Below, piece after piece: positions 1 through 6,568 of a DNA stretch of 11,544 nucleotides. The notes under the pieces were generated by a model, which saw only the letters and a list, made by a program, of their open reading frames with translations, was not told the origin of the DNA and did not search any database. Each line of letters begins with the position of its first letter. Within the stretch, counting starts at the first letter, position 1. A program made the position numbers and the translations under genes. The DNA is from an uncultured Oscillibacter sp. (GTDB lineage Bacteria; Bacillota; Clostridia; Oscillospirales; Oscillospiraceae). The stretch lies in the NCBI GenBank assembly GCA_900544105.1, contig UQUC01000068.1:1-11544 (forward strand), in the 5' to 3' direction.

Positions 1-2
1 TG

Positions 3-332
3 CATTCTGTGTTTTATAGAGGAACCGTTGAGTGGCGTTGTTTCAACTCTACGCTCCATGCTGGAAAGATTGCGGCTTATGTGAATTTATGCCTTGCCAT
101 GTCTGCTCAAGCCATTAACCAGCGCAGCACCGTCATGCGGAAAACCATGAGCGACAATGAGCTGTTCACCTTCCGCGTCTGGCTGGTGCGGCTGGGACTC
201 AACGGCGAGGAATTCAAAAACACCCGCAACCATCTGCTGGCCAATCTGGACGGCGACCGGGCGTGGAGGTATGACAAAGACAGCTACGAGGTCAACAAAA
301 AGAAGAAAAAATCCAGAGAAATGGAGAGGTGA
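3..332 (+). CDS. Amidoligase (COOH-NH2 ligase, Amidoligase_2-like), 3' end only
   Basis: The reading frame is open to the left edge, so only about the last 109 residues are visible. The stretch GTVEWRCFNSTLHAGK, just after the first few residues, fits the 'TvEfR.FN.TLhagK' block near the C-terminal end of the glutamine-synthetase-fold amidoligase family, whose members use ATP to join a carboxylate and an amine. The rest is helical and charged and ends in a Lys-rich tail (KKKKKSREMER). The stop codon overlaps the region holding the next gene's ribosome binding site, and a gamma-glutamylcyclotransferase-like gene follows two genes on. That ligase/cyclotransferase pairing is a recognised gene neighbourhood. 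Family assignment rests on one motif block plus context; the ATP-binding residues lie outside the window, so catalytic competence cannot be judged. Confidence 0.72.
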   Translation, partial: HSVFYRGTVEWRCFNSTLHAGKIAAYVNLCLAMSAQAINQRSTVMRKTMSDNELFTFRVWLVRLGLNGEEFKNTRNHLLANLDGDRAWRYDKDSYEVNKKKKKSREMER

Positions 333-337
333 AGCCT

Positions 338-586
338 TTGAAGATACAGATCGAAGAAACCGTCTATGAGGGTACCGCCATGGAGATCATGGGCCGCCTG
401 CGGGATCAGACCTTTGATCCAACAGAGTTCCCGGACATCGAGAGCTATATCTGGTTTTTACAGAGCAATGTCATCCGCACCACAGGGATGGATTGCCCGC
501 TGCCGGAGGGAGACACAGAAGCGCAGGCACGGGCCATGTTTCGCCATTTGGATAAGATTGGCGGACTCACTCTGCTGGAGGACTGA
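338..586 (+). CDS. Small conserved acidic protein between amidoligase and GGCT-like genes
   Basis: An 82-residue protein beginning MKIQIEETVYEG and ending in TLLED. It is acidic, has no transmembrane segment, signal peptide or cysteine pair, and reads as a compact alpha/beta protein with a conserved-looking core (DPTEFPDIESYIWFLQ at about residues 28-43). I do not recognise a named domain. The start chosen is TTG at 338 because GGAGAGG at 323-329 lies 8 bases before it; an in-frame GTG at 329 would sit inside that ribosome binding site and add three residues. It begins a few bases after the amidoligase stop, and the GGCT-like gene starts just after its own stop, so the three are surely co-transcribed. 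It could be a partner or a substrate of the ligase pair, but nothing in the sequence decides this. Confidence 0.7.
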   Translation: MKIQIEETVYEGTAMEIMGRLRDQTFDPTEFPDIESYIWFLQSNVIRTTGMDCPLPEGDTEAQARAMFRHLDKIGGLTLLED

Positions 587-587
587 T

Positions 588-1094
588 ATGGAAGAGACAC
601 TGTATTTTGCTTACGGCAGCAATATCAATTTAGAACAGATGGCGCATCGCTGCCCCGACGCCCAGATCGTGGGTCCTGTGACACTGGAAAACTATGAGCT
701 GCGCTTTCGCGGCAGTGGCTTTGCCACTGTCACGCCTAAGAAAGGCAGCGTCGTCCACGGTCTGCTATGGAAGCTCACACCGGAGTCTGAACGGGCGCTG
801 GACCGCTACGAAGGCTATCCCCGGCACTACACCAAGGAGCAGGTATCTGTGCGGACCGCAGATGGCGCAGCCGTTTCCGTCATGGCCTACATCATGGCAG
901 AAGCAATGTGCCGCCAGCCTGCATTGCCGTCCCCATACTATTATCGCGCGATCCAACAAGGCTTCGAGGCCAACGGCTTGTCAGTGGAATCGCTGGAGGA
1001 AGCGTGGAATAGAACCATCGACGAGGTGTGGAGCGGCAAAGTAGATAGGCCCCAAAAGAGGAATAAAGTAAAACCGAAAGGGCAGGAGCGCTGA
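588..1094 (+). CDS. Gamma-glutamylcyclotransferase-like (AIG2/GGCT fold) protein
   Basis: A 168-residue protein of the AIG2/gamma-glutamylcyclotransferase fold. The family cleaves gamma-glutamyl amides by forming 5-oxoproline. The N-terminal signature FAYGSN (YGSN at residues 9-12) forms the substrate-binding loop in this family. The segment ALDRYEGYPRHY (residues 70-81) carries Glu75 at the position of the catalytic glutamate, and the beta strands between them (GFATVTP, VVHGLLWKL) match the family pattern. GGAGG at 577-581 lies 6 bases before ATG 588; the longer open frame upstream is only read-through. The last 20 or so residues form a basic tail (RNKVKPKGQER). Next to an amidoligase, it may undo or edit gamma-linked amides made by that enzyme; this role is inference. 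Confidence 0.88.
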   Translation: MEETLYFAYGSNINLEQMAHRCPDAQIVGPVTLENYELRFRGSGFATVTPKKGSVVHGLLWKLTPESERALDRYEGYPRHYTKEQVSVRTADGAAVSVMAYIMAEAMCRQPALPSPYYYRAIQQGFEANGLSVESLEEAWNRTIDEVWSGKVDRPQKRNKVKPKGQER

Positions 1095-1145
1095 CAAGGG
1101 TGCGGCAGTTGTCGTGTCGCATCCATACAGATTGTTTCGGATCAA

Positions 1146-1190
1146 GGCAAAAGAAAAAGGCATCGTCTTATTGCTTCCAAGACGGCGCCT
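1146..1190 (-). terminator. Rho-independent terminator of the polymerase/yolD operon
   Basis: Arms at 1158-1169 and 1179-1190 pair at ten of twelve positions (outer AGGC/GCCT, inner CGTCTT/AAGACG) with a 9-base loop. Read on the minus strand the hairpin is followed by TTTTTCTTTT (complement of 1149-1158), and it lies 27 bases past the yolD-like stop. On the plus strand the tail is only GCAAAAATATTTT, so it may also weakly stop the convergent transcript from the GGCT-like gene. Confidence 0.72.
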
Positions 1191-1216
1191 GCAAAAATAT
1201 TTTCGTCACTGATTTA

Positions 1217-1624
1217 TTACGGTTCGATTGATACATCAAAAATATCCGTGATCGGGATGGTTCGCTGGTCTGTCAGCAGGAGGACTCCGTTGACAGCATC
1301 GATTCGCTTCACGGTGCCAGTTATCGTCTGATATGCCCCGCCTGCCTTTCGCTCATCCGGCACAAAGTAGGTAATGGATGCCACAGGCTTCTGGGGCAGC
1401 AGCTCCTGAAGTTTTTGGAGTGCATCATCGACACGAGCCATCTCGTACTCGTCCAGAATCACGCGGCTGTCCGTGAGTCTTCCTGTCTCCGCTATGGCAG
1501 CACTGTGGCCGGTAAGGGCTGCAAAAGGAGAAAACTGCGCAGCCCGATCATGGAGCGACATCCGCGGATGCGTCTGCGGCTCCGGGTGCGGCAGTCCGAT
1601 GATATCGTCATAATTTCTGTTCAC
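1217..1624 (-). CDS. YolD-like protein, partner of Y-family polymerase
   Basis: A 135-residue protein of the YolD-like family, which accompanies UvrX/UmuC-type polymerases in Gram-positive chromosomes, phages and mobile elements and is thought to act with them in mutagenic lesion bypass. The hallmark is RMSLHDRAAQFSPFAALTGH (residues 21-40), followed by the helix AIAETGRLTD. The C-terminal half (about residues 82-135) reads as a small beta domain: TYFVPDERK, ITGTVKRID, VLLLTDQRTIPITDI. GTG at 1624 is the start: it overlaps the polymerase stop as GTGA, and GGAGGG (complement of 1633-1638) sits 8 bases upstream. This implies translational coupling and a shared damage-inducible promoter. Confidence 0.9.
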   Translation of the reverse strand: MNRNYDDIIGLPHPEPQTHPRMSLHDRAAQFSPFAALTGHSAAIAETGRLTDSRVILDEYEMARVDDALQKLQELLPQKPVASITYFVPDERKAGGAYQTITGTVKRIDAVNGVLLLTDQRTIPITDIFDVSIEP

Positions 1625-3138
1625 GCTTTGTGCCCTCCGATCTGGCCGTTCCGCTCTCTGGCTGTGGCTCCTTCCATGTAGCTGCCGCCGGAGAGGATCG
1701 CGTTCTTCCCGAATTTCTGCTTGATGCCCAGCATGGCCTCCTGAAGTTTTCTCTCGCGCTCGAGTCTCATCTTTTCTTCCTCCGCCTGCCTTTCCTGTTC
1801 AGCAACATCGTCGAACAGGCTGAACTGCGCAGGTGCTTCTATTTCACTCTGAACCGTATCCTCCCCCACGAGTCTGTTGGCTGTTATCGTCAGGCGTCGG
1901 ACGGTCAGCTTCGAATCGACCTTGCTGTCATAAATGTCGAGCACCGCATCGGTAATGCAGCGGACAGAGGATGTCTTTCTCGGCAGGTTGGCTGTTCCAT
2001 GGGCATGTTTTGGGATCTTCCTTCCGTAAGGGTCTGTTACCGTTTCCCCGTGGAAATTCACAGACGACACGTTTTCGATATCGTACCCAACAGTCAGCGT
2101 CACCTGGTCTGTCACCAGTTGCTTTTCTAAAAGATCCAACGCGATAGCCTCTGCCATCTCCCGCACGACGCGCCGTGCCTTGTCGTAGTCATAGGGACAT
2201 TGAAGGACCTGTCCGGAGCTGATGCAGTTTGTCTCCGGCTTATAGGCTTTCACGTCGGAGATCCGGCATGGCTCCCAGCCCCAGGCGTGGTCGATCAGGA
2301 GCTCTGCATTGATGCCGAAGAGCTTATAGAGCAGCGCCTCGTTATAATAGTCCCCGGCCTTCCCGATGGAGCACCGTGCGATATCTCCCATGGTGTAGAT
2401 GCCGATGGCTTCGAGTTTCTTTGCATAGCCCTTTCCGACACGCCAGAAGTCGGTCAGGGGGCGGTGCGTCCAAAGCTGTCTGCGATAACTCATTTCATCC
2501 AGCTCCGCGATCCGGACGCCGCTCTCATCCGGCGCGACGTGTTTGGCCATGATGTCCATAGCGACCTTGCAAAGATAAAGATTTGTGCCGATCCCCGCAG
2601 TCGCGGTGATCCCCGTTGTGCGCAGCACATCAAGGATCATGGTTCGTGCCAGTTCCCGCGCCGTCATGTGATACGTTCCAAGGTAGCTGGTGGCGTCGAT
2701 CATCACCTCATCAATGGAGTAGACATGGATGTCCTCTGGGGCGATGTACTTGAGATAGACGTTGTAGATTTGGGTGCTAATCTCAATATACTTCGCCATC
2801 TGTGGCGGCGCGACCAAATAGCCTACCGCACGCAATGGGTCAGCCGCCAGGTCACGGGCATCATAGCTTTTTTCAAAGAGGTTCCCGCCCGCCTTACGCC
2901 GACGTTCGGCGTTGACTTCTTTGACGCGTTCCACCACCTCAAAGAGGCGAGCTCTGCCGGGTATCCCGTAGGCTTTCAGGGCTGGCGAAACCGCAAGGCA
3001 TATCGTTTTCTCGGTACGGCTGATATCCGCCACCACAAGGTTTGTTGTCATAGGGTCAAGACCGCGCTCCATGCACTCGACGGACGCATAGTATGACTTT
3101 AGATCGATGGCAATGTATATTCTCTGTCTCTCCAGCAT
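1621..3138 (-). CDS. Y-family translesion DNA polymerase (UvrX/UmuC type)
   Basis: A 505-residue Y-family polymerase, the usual length for the Gram-positive UvrX/UmuC group. The first catalytic block IAIDLKSYYASVE (residues 9-21) carries metal-binding Asp12 and the steric-gate region; the second, YSIDE (140-144), carries Asp143 and Glu144. The palm motif AGIGTNLYLCKVA (181-193) and a helix-hairpin-helix region (VGKGYAKKLEAIGI, 234-247) follow, then a little-finger domain. QFSLF at 438-442 matches a beta-clamp binding motif, and a charged coiled-coil-like tail (EQERQAEEEKMRLERERK) comes after it. ATG 3138 is chosen because GGGAGGGGG is 7 bases upstream; the frame stays open to 3264 but that stretch contains the promoter. 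All catalytic residues seen are intact, so an active mutagenic bypass enzyme is expected. Confidence 0.95.
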   Translation of the reverse strand: MLERQRIYIAIDLKSYYASVECMERGLDPMTTNLVVADISRTEKTICLAVSPALKAYGIPGRARLFEVVERVKEVNAERRRKAGGNLFEKSYDARDLAADPLRAVGYLVAPPQMAKYIEISTQIYNVYLKYIAPEDIHVYSIDEVMIDATSYLGTYHMTARELARTMILDVLRTTGITATAGIGTNLYLCKVAMDIMAKHVAPDESGVRIAELDEMSYRRQLWTHRPLTDFWRVGKGYAKKLEAIGIYTMGDIARCSIGKAGDYYNEALLYKLFGINAELLIDHAWGWEPCRISDVKAYKPETNCISSGQVLQCPYDYDKARRVVREMAEAIALDLLEKQLVTDQVTLTVGYDIENVSSVNFHGETVTDPYGRKIPKHAHGTANLPRKTSSVRCITDAVLDIYDSKVDSKLTVRRLTITANRLVGEDTVQSEIEAPAQFSLFDDVAEQERQAEEEKMRLERERKLQEAMLGIKQKFGKNAILSGGSYMEGATARERNGQIGGHKA

Positions 3139-3169
3139 CAGCGCGCCCCCTCCCTTGTTTCTGACGATC

Positions 3170-3198
3170 AGTATACCACGCCGCGCAGAATCGAACAA
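3170..3198 (-). promoter_or_regulatory. Sigma-70-type promoter of the polymerase/yolD operon
   Basis: On the minus strand TTGTTC (complement of 3193-3198) and TATACT (complement of 3170-3175) are separated by exactly 17 bases. The predicted start lies roughly 25 bases before the polymerase ATG, leaving just room for its strong ribosome binding site. Confidence 0.8.
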
Positions 3199-3205
3199 GC
3201 GTTTG
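3192..3205. promoter_or_regulatory. LexA (SOS) operator overlapping the -35 element
   Basis: CGAACAAGCGTTTG matches the Gram-positive LexA box CGAACRNRYGTTYC at 13 of 14 positions. It overlaps the -35 hexamer of the polymerase promoter, the expected position for repression by LexA and release after DNA damage. It is 62 bases upstream of the -10 of the divergent small gene, so control of that gene is less likely. Confidence 0.8.
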
Positions 3206-3263
3206 TGCCGAATTTTGCGGTGGAATCTTGTGGAAACCGCCGCTTCCCAAAACCGGCTCTCCA

Positions 3264-3272
3264 TGCTACAAT
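3264..3272 (+). promoter_or_regulatory. Extended -10 promoter for the small gene at 3304
   Basis: TGCTACAAT at 3264-3272 is an extended -10 element (TGn followed by TACAAT). The -35 candidate TTCCCA at 3244-3249, 17 bases upstream, is weak, which an extended -10 can tolerate. The next in-frame start with a ribosome binding site lies about 30 bases downstream. Confidence 0.5.
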
Positions 3273-3303
3273 GATGCCTGTTTGTGTGAAGGGGTGCTTG
3301 AGA

Positions 3304-3573
3304 GTGTTCTATACGATGGAGGAAGCGGCTGTTCTCTGCGGATTTCTGGAGCTATATTTGAATCGGGACAGCGTAGATACAGCAGTACGAAAAAAATACG
3401 AAAAATTCCGACTTGGACTCGTGCAAGAGTCTCTGGGGCGGGATGATTATATCTGGGCCACCAAGGCGCTGAGTTTTCTCCGCCCGCACTGGTGGCAGGA
3501 CTATGAAGACCAGCGCGCACTCGAAAATGCGCTGCTGAAAACCCAGACACTGGCTTTGAAAGCAAAAAATTAA
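3304..3573 (+). CDS. Small hypothetical protein, mobile-element accessory
   Basis: An 89-residue protein I do not recognise. It reads as largely alpha-helical: MEEAAVLCGFLELYLN, a helix through VRKKYEKFRLGLVQESL, the aromatic patch FLRPHWWQDYEDQ at about 58-70, and a C-terminal helix ending in KAKN. There is no membrane segment and no metal-binding motif. GTG 3304 is chosen because AAGGGG (3289-3294) lies 9 bases upstream; ATG 3316 lacks a well-placed ribosome binding site. It has its own extended -10 promoter and is closed off by a hairpin with a T-run, so it may be a single-gene unit. It is divergent from the SOS-controlled polymerase but has no obvious link to it. Confidence 0.65.
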   Translation: MFYTMEEAAVLCGFLELYLNRDSVDTAVRKKYEKFRLGLVQESLGRDDYIWATKALSFLRPHWWQDYEDQRALENALLKTQTLALKAKN

Positions 3574-3583
3574 CCACCTTATC

Positions 3584-3622
3584 GGCAGCGGCAGTCTCAG
3601 ACTGCTGCTGCCGCTTATTTTT
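3584..3622 (+). terminator. Rho-independent terminator or attenuator ahead of the DUF3846 operon
   Basis: The arms at 3584-3597 and 3599-3612 are complementary at 13 of 14 positions with a G-T wobble at the other; the innermost base pair must open to give a three-base loop. TTATTTTT follows at 3615-3622. It ends only two bases before the ribosome binding site of the DUF3846 gene. Since I see no separate promoter for that operon, it may work as an attenuator with some read-through. Confidence 0.75.
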
Positions 3623-3638
3623 GAAAGGAGTATGTCCT

Positions 3639-4043
3639 ATCAGCAAAGAAACACTCAAAATTCTCGTGGTGGAGCCGATGACTCCGCCCACTGTGCAGAA
3701 GATCGACGGGAGCCTCGAATCCATGCAGAAGCTCGTAGGCGGTCATATTCAGGCCATCTACCCCTTCGATGATCCCGTCGCCATTGTCTGCAACGACGAA
3801 GGAAAGCTGCTGGGTCTTCCTATGAACCGTGCCCTGACCGATGACCACGGAGTGCCGTATGACTTTGTCTGCGGCACTTTTTTCATGGCCGGAGTCGGGC
3901 GCGAAGATTTTATCTCCCTGACGGAGCAGCAGATCGAAAAGTACCAGAAGAAGTACACCAATGAAATGGTGTTCTCGGTTCCTATACGGCCCGAGCCTCA
4001 CAAAAATCATCCCAAGAAGGAGAAACACGAAAATGAAAGATAA
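3639..4043 (+). CDS. DUF3846 family protein with a non-canonical start
   Basis: About 134 residues of the DUF3846 family, common in Firmicutes phages and conjugative elements and of unknown function. Landmarks are LKILVVEP near the start, IDGSLESMQKLVGGHIQAIYPFDDPVAIVCNDEGKL (given here as a region, about residues 20-55), then GLPMNRAL and GTFFMAGVGREDFISL; this matches the family throughout. AAAGGAG at 3624-3630 is correctly placed only for ATC at 3639, 8 bases downstream. The nearby ATG (3632) is out of frame and one base from the ribosome binding site, and the in-frame TTG (3621) precedes it. Either ATC is used or a start has been damaged. The 3' end overlaps metK by 11 bases. Confidence 0.8.
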   Translation: MSKETLKILVVEPMTPPTVQKIDGSLESMQKLVGGHIQAIYPFDDPVAIVCNDEGKLLGLPMNRALTDDHGVPYDFVCGTFFMAGVGREDFISLTEQQIEKYQKKYTNEMVFSVPIRPEPHKNHPKKEKHENER

Positions 4044-5184
4044 CTATATTTTGACTGCCGAGTCTGTCACCGAAGGCCACCCGGACAAACTCTGCGATAC
4101 CATTGCGGACGCCGTGGTGGACGCCTGCCTGAAGCACGATCCCACGGCCCGCGTGGCCTGCGAGGTCATGGCCACCGCGGGCAAGATCATCGTGGCCGGT
4201 GAGATCACGGCTTCCCAGCTCCCGGACATCCCCGCCATCATCTGCAAGACCGTGCAGCGAGCCGGATATGGCGACAGCGACTACGAGGTCGAAGTCATCA
4301 CCCATGAGCAGAGTCCCGACATCGCAGGGGCTGTCAAGGGCAAACAGGATACCGGTGCGGGCGATCAGGGCATTGTGTATGGCTATGCCTGCGATGAAAC
4401 GCCGGAGTTTCTGCCCCTCCCCGTTGTGTTTGCCCACCGTCTGACACGCATGCTGTCTCATGTGCGTGTGCTGGGGATCGTACCGGAGCTGCGTCCGGAC
4501 GGCAAATCCCAGGTGTCGGTGGAATACGAGCATGGCCGCCCCAGGCGCATCGCTGCGGTCGTGCTGTCCTGCCAGCATGAAGAGGATGCCGATCTCGACG
4601 CCCTGCGCCGCGACTTGACGCAGTACGTCATCCTTCCCTCTCTGCGCGAGCTTCCTCCGGATGAGCGCACGGAGATCCTCATCAATCCCTCCGGCAGATT
4701 TGTGGAGGGCGGCTTCGAAGCGGACACCGGCCTCACGGGCCGCAAGCTCATGGTGGATACCTACGGCGGCCTTGCACCCCATGGCGGCGGCGCATTGTCT
4801 GGCAAAGACGGCACCAAGGTGGATCGCAGCGGCGCCTACATGGCCCGCTACGTCGCCAAAAATGTCGTGGCCGCAGGGATCGCCAAAGAATGCACTGTCA
4901 GCTTGGCGTATGCCATCGGCAAAGCACAGCCTGTCATGTTGGAGGTGAACACTCACGGCACCGGCAAGTTTACCGACGATGCGCTGAAGCAGGCGATTCT
5001 CATCCTGTTCGACCTGACGCCGGACGGCATGATCCGAACATTTGGGCTGGACAAGCCCATCTTCCACCGATTCTGCAACTACGGCCACTTCACCCACGAG
5101 CAGGCTCCGTGGGAACAGACAAACATGGCAGAGCCTCTGGAGTGTGCCTGCCGCGCCAAGGAAGCCGGGGTGTCGCAGCGTTGA
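4033..5184 (+). CDS. metK: S-adenosylmethionine synthetase (methionine adenosyltransferase)
   Basis: A full-length 383-residue MetK, which makes S-adenosylmethionine from methionine and ATP in the cytoplasm, usually as a tetramer. GHPDK (residues 15-19) carries the catalytic histidine, GAGDQG (108-113) is the ATP-binding signature, GGGALSGKD (251-259) is the phosphate-binding loop, and DRSGAYMARYVAKN follows at 264-277. Two loop residues differ from the usual AFSGKDPTK form (Phe to Leu, Pro to Gly), and the protein is clearly diverged from typical housekeeping MetK. ATG 4033 is preceded by AAGGAG (4017-4022) with 10-base spacing; the frame is open further upstream but inside the DUF3846 gene. 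Located on a mobile element in an operon with a DNA methyltransferase, it may supply SAM locally or under starvation; that role is inference. Confidence 0.96.
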   Translation: MKDNYILTAESVTEGHPDKLCDTIADAVVDACLKHDPTARVACEVMATAGKIIVAGEITASQLPDIPAIICKTVQRAGYGDSDYEVEVITHEQSPDIAGAVKGKQDTGAGDQGIVYGYACDETPEFLPLPVVFAHRLTRMLSHVRVLGIVPELRPDGKSQVSVEYEHGRPRRIAAVVLSCQHEEDADLDALRRDLTQYVILPSLRELPPDERTEILINPSGRFVEGGFEADTGLTGRKLMVDTYGGLAPHGGGALSGKDGTKVDRSGAYMARYVAKNVVAAGIAKECTVSLAYAIGKAQPVMLEVNTHGTGKFTDDALKQAILILFDLTPDGMIRTFGLDKPIFHRFCNYGHFTHEQAPWEQTNMAEPLECACRAKEAGVSQR

Positions 5185-5924
5185 AGCACATTGCATCCTG
5201 TTCCTTTGGCAAGGACTCCCTTGCCACGATCCTGCTGGCGTTGGAGCATGGCGAGCCGCTGGATGAGGCGGTCTACTGCGAAGTGATGTTCGACAAAACC
5301 ATTTCAGGCGAGGTGCCGGAGCACCGGGACTTTATCTACAACACCGCTCTCCCGCGGCTGGAACAGATGGGGGTGCCGGTCCGCGTGCTGCGCTCGGACA
5401 AGACCTATGTGGACCTGTTTACCGGGCAGGTCACCCGTGGGCCGAAGAAGGGGAAGCTGCGCGCATTCCCCATCTGCGGAAAGTGCTATGTTCAGCGTGA
5501 CTGCAAGATCCGCCCCATCCGCCAGTACCAGAAAACACTGCCGCCTGACACGGTGCATTACATTGGCATCGCCCGCAATGAGCAGGAACGACTGCTGCGC
5601 CTGACCGGGCCACAGGTGTCCCTTTTGGATAAATACCACTTTACGGAAGAAGATGCCAGACACCTCTGCCGCAGGGCGGGGCTGCTGTCGCCTGTCTATG
5701 AGTTTACCAATCGCGGTGGCTGCTGGTTCTGTCCCAATGCCAAGAAGAAGGAATTGCGACACCTCTATGACCACCATCCAGATCTCTGGGCAAAAATGCT
5801 GGAGCTGCAGGCGCTCCCCGGAAAGGTGTCTGAGAAATTCAACCGTGCGGAAACCTTTTCGGACATTGATGCCCGGTTCCGCGCAGAGGGCACGCAGAAG
5901 AATGCCTTCGAAATGGCAGCGTAA
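5181..5924 (+). CDS. PAPS-reductase-like ATP pyrophosphatase (adenine nucleotide alpha hydrolase)
   Basis: A 247-residue protein of the N-type ATP pyrophosphatase/PAPS reductase superfamily. SFGKDS (residues 8-13) is the PP-loop that binds the ATP phosphates. There are two cysteine clusters: CGKC...C (Cys99, 102, 108) and GGCWFC (Cys181, 184), suited to a zinc or iron-sulfur site. It is much shorter than DndC (about 500 residues) and lacks obvious features of CysH, so sulfate reduction is unlikely; relatives sit in phages and mobile elements with unknown substrates, some in nucleic-acid thiolation. The start is TTG 5181, overlapping the metK stop as TTGA; no better in-frame start precedes the PP-loop. 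Coupling to metK suggests a shared pathway, but the reaction is not known. Confidence 0.82.
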   Translation: MKHIASCSFGKDSLATILLALEHGEPLDEAVYCEVMFDKTISGEVPEHRDFIYNTALPRLEQMGVPVRVLRSDKTYVDLFTGQVTRGPKKGKLRAFPICGKCYVQRDCKIRPIRQYQKTLPPDTVHYIGIARNEQERLLRLTGPQVSLLDKYHFTEEDARHLCRRAGLLSPVYEFTNRGGCWFCPNAKKKELRHLYDHHPDLWAKMLELQALPGKVSEKFNRAETFSDIDARFRAEGTQKNAFEMAA

Positions 5925-5938
5925 AGGAGAAATGAAAA

Positions 5939-6568
5939 ATGAGCAATTCAAAATATGAGATCACTGACATCGCCCACAAGACCTATCCCTTCCTCCACCG
6001 CATTCGTGCTTTGCAGGACATTGGCGATTGGGCAAAGGCTGGAGACCTGGGCGGCTTCGTGGAAAGTGAAAGCAATTTGGCTGTTGACCCGGATGACGCT
6101 GCCTGGATCTTCAATGACGCGATCGCCTGCGGCAGCGCCTATGTGGACCAGGACTCAATTCTGATGAATGACGCCATTGCCTGTGACAGAGCCTATGTGT
6201 CCTATGGCTCCGCTCTGTATGGTTCCGCCCGCGTGGAAGATGACGCATATCTGAGAGGCGCATTGATGTATGGCCGTACCCGCGCATCCGGCTGTGCGCA
6301 GCTCCTTTGCGGTGCTGACCGTGCGGAAGGGCCGCTCCTCTCCGGGCATTGTCAGGTATTCGGGACCGTGCGCGGCTGTTTGCGCTTCAGCGGTTCCATT
6401 ATTGTTCTGCCCCACGAAGAGATCTCCAACGACTTGAAAGATATTGCGGTCCACATCTCCGACAGCGGCCGCCGCGTCCTGCGCAGTAAGGATAAGGACA
6501 TCCTCAAGCCCCAGCAGGAGCAGTCTCCCCAAGCAAAAAAGCCGAAGAAGCGAGGGATGGAACGATGA
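5939..6568 (+). CDS. YdcK-like left-handed beta-helix protein
   Basis: A 209-residue protein with the start typical of YdcK-like proteins: a short N-terminal block with IRALQDIGDWAKAGDLGGFVESESNLA spread over residues 22-48, then imperfect six-residue coils (for example AIACGSAYV, AIACDRAYV, GSALYGSARV) to about residue 155, as in hexapeptide left-handed beta-helices. Such proteins resemble acyltransferases, but many phage and element versions lack a known activity, and no catalytic histidine can be assigned. The C-terminal 25 residues are Lys- and Gln-rich (QQEQSPQAKKPKKRGMER) and probably disordered. AAAGGAG at 5923-5929 is 9 bases before ATG 5939; an ATG at 5932 gives only an eight-codon frame. 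The stop overlaps the next start as ATGA. Confidence 0.8.
   Translation: MSNSKYEITDIAHKTYPFLHRIRALQDIGDWAKAGDLGGFVESESNLAVDPDDAAWIFNDAIACGSAYVDQDSILMNDAIACDRAYVSYGSALYGSARVEDDAYLRGALMYGRTRASGCAQLLCGADRAEGPLLSGHCQVFGTVRGCLRFSGSIIVLPHEEISNDLKDIAVHISDSGRRVLRSKDKDILKPQQEQSPQAKKPKKRGMER

Noticed and set aside
366..587. N-terminal extension of the GGCT-like gene
   Set aside because: It overlaps the small conserved gene in another frame; ATG 588 has GGAGG at ideal spacing and begins the conserved fold.
1095..1216. Possible small gene between the GGCT-like and yolD-like genes
   Set aside because: No frame here has a start with a ribosome binding site; the gap is accounted for by the minus-strand terminator.
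2200..3096. 298-codon open frame on the plus strand
   Set aside because: It lies opposite the Y-family polymerase and shows no domain, start signal or ribosome binding site.
3139..3264. N-terminal extension of the polymerase by 42 codons
   Set aside because: The stretch contains the promoter and LexA box, and ATG 3138 has a strong ribosome binding site.
3982..5196. 404-codon open frame on the minus strand
   Set aside because: It lies opposite metK, whose motifs are all intact; long antisense frames are common opposite GC-rich genes and this one shows no recognisable domain.
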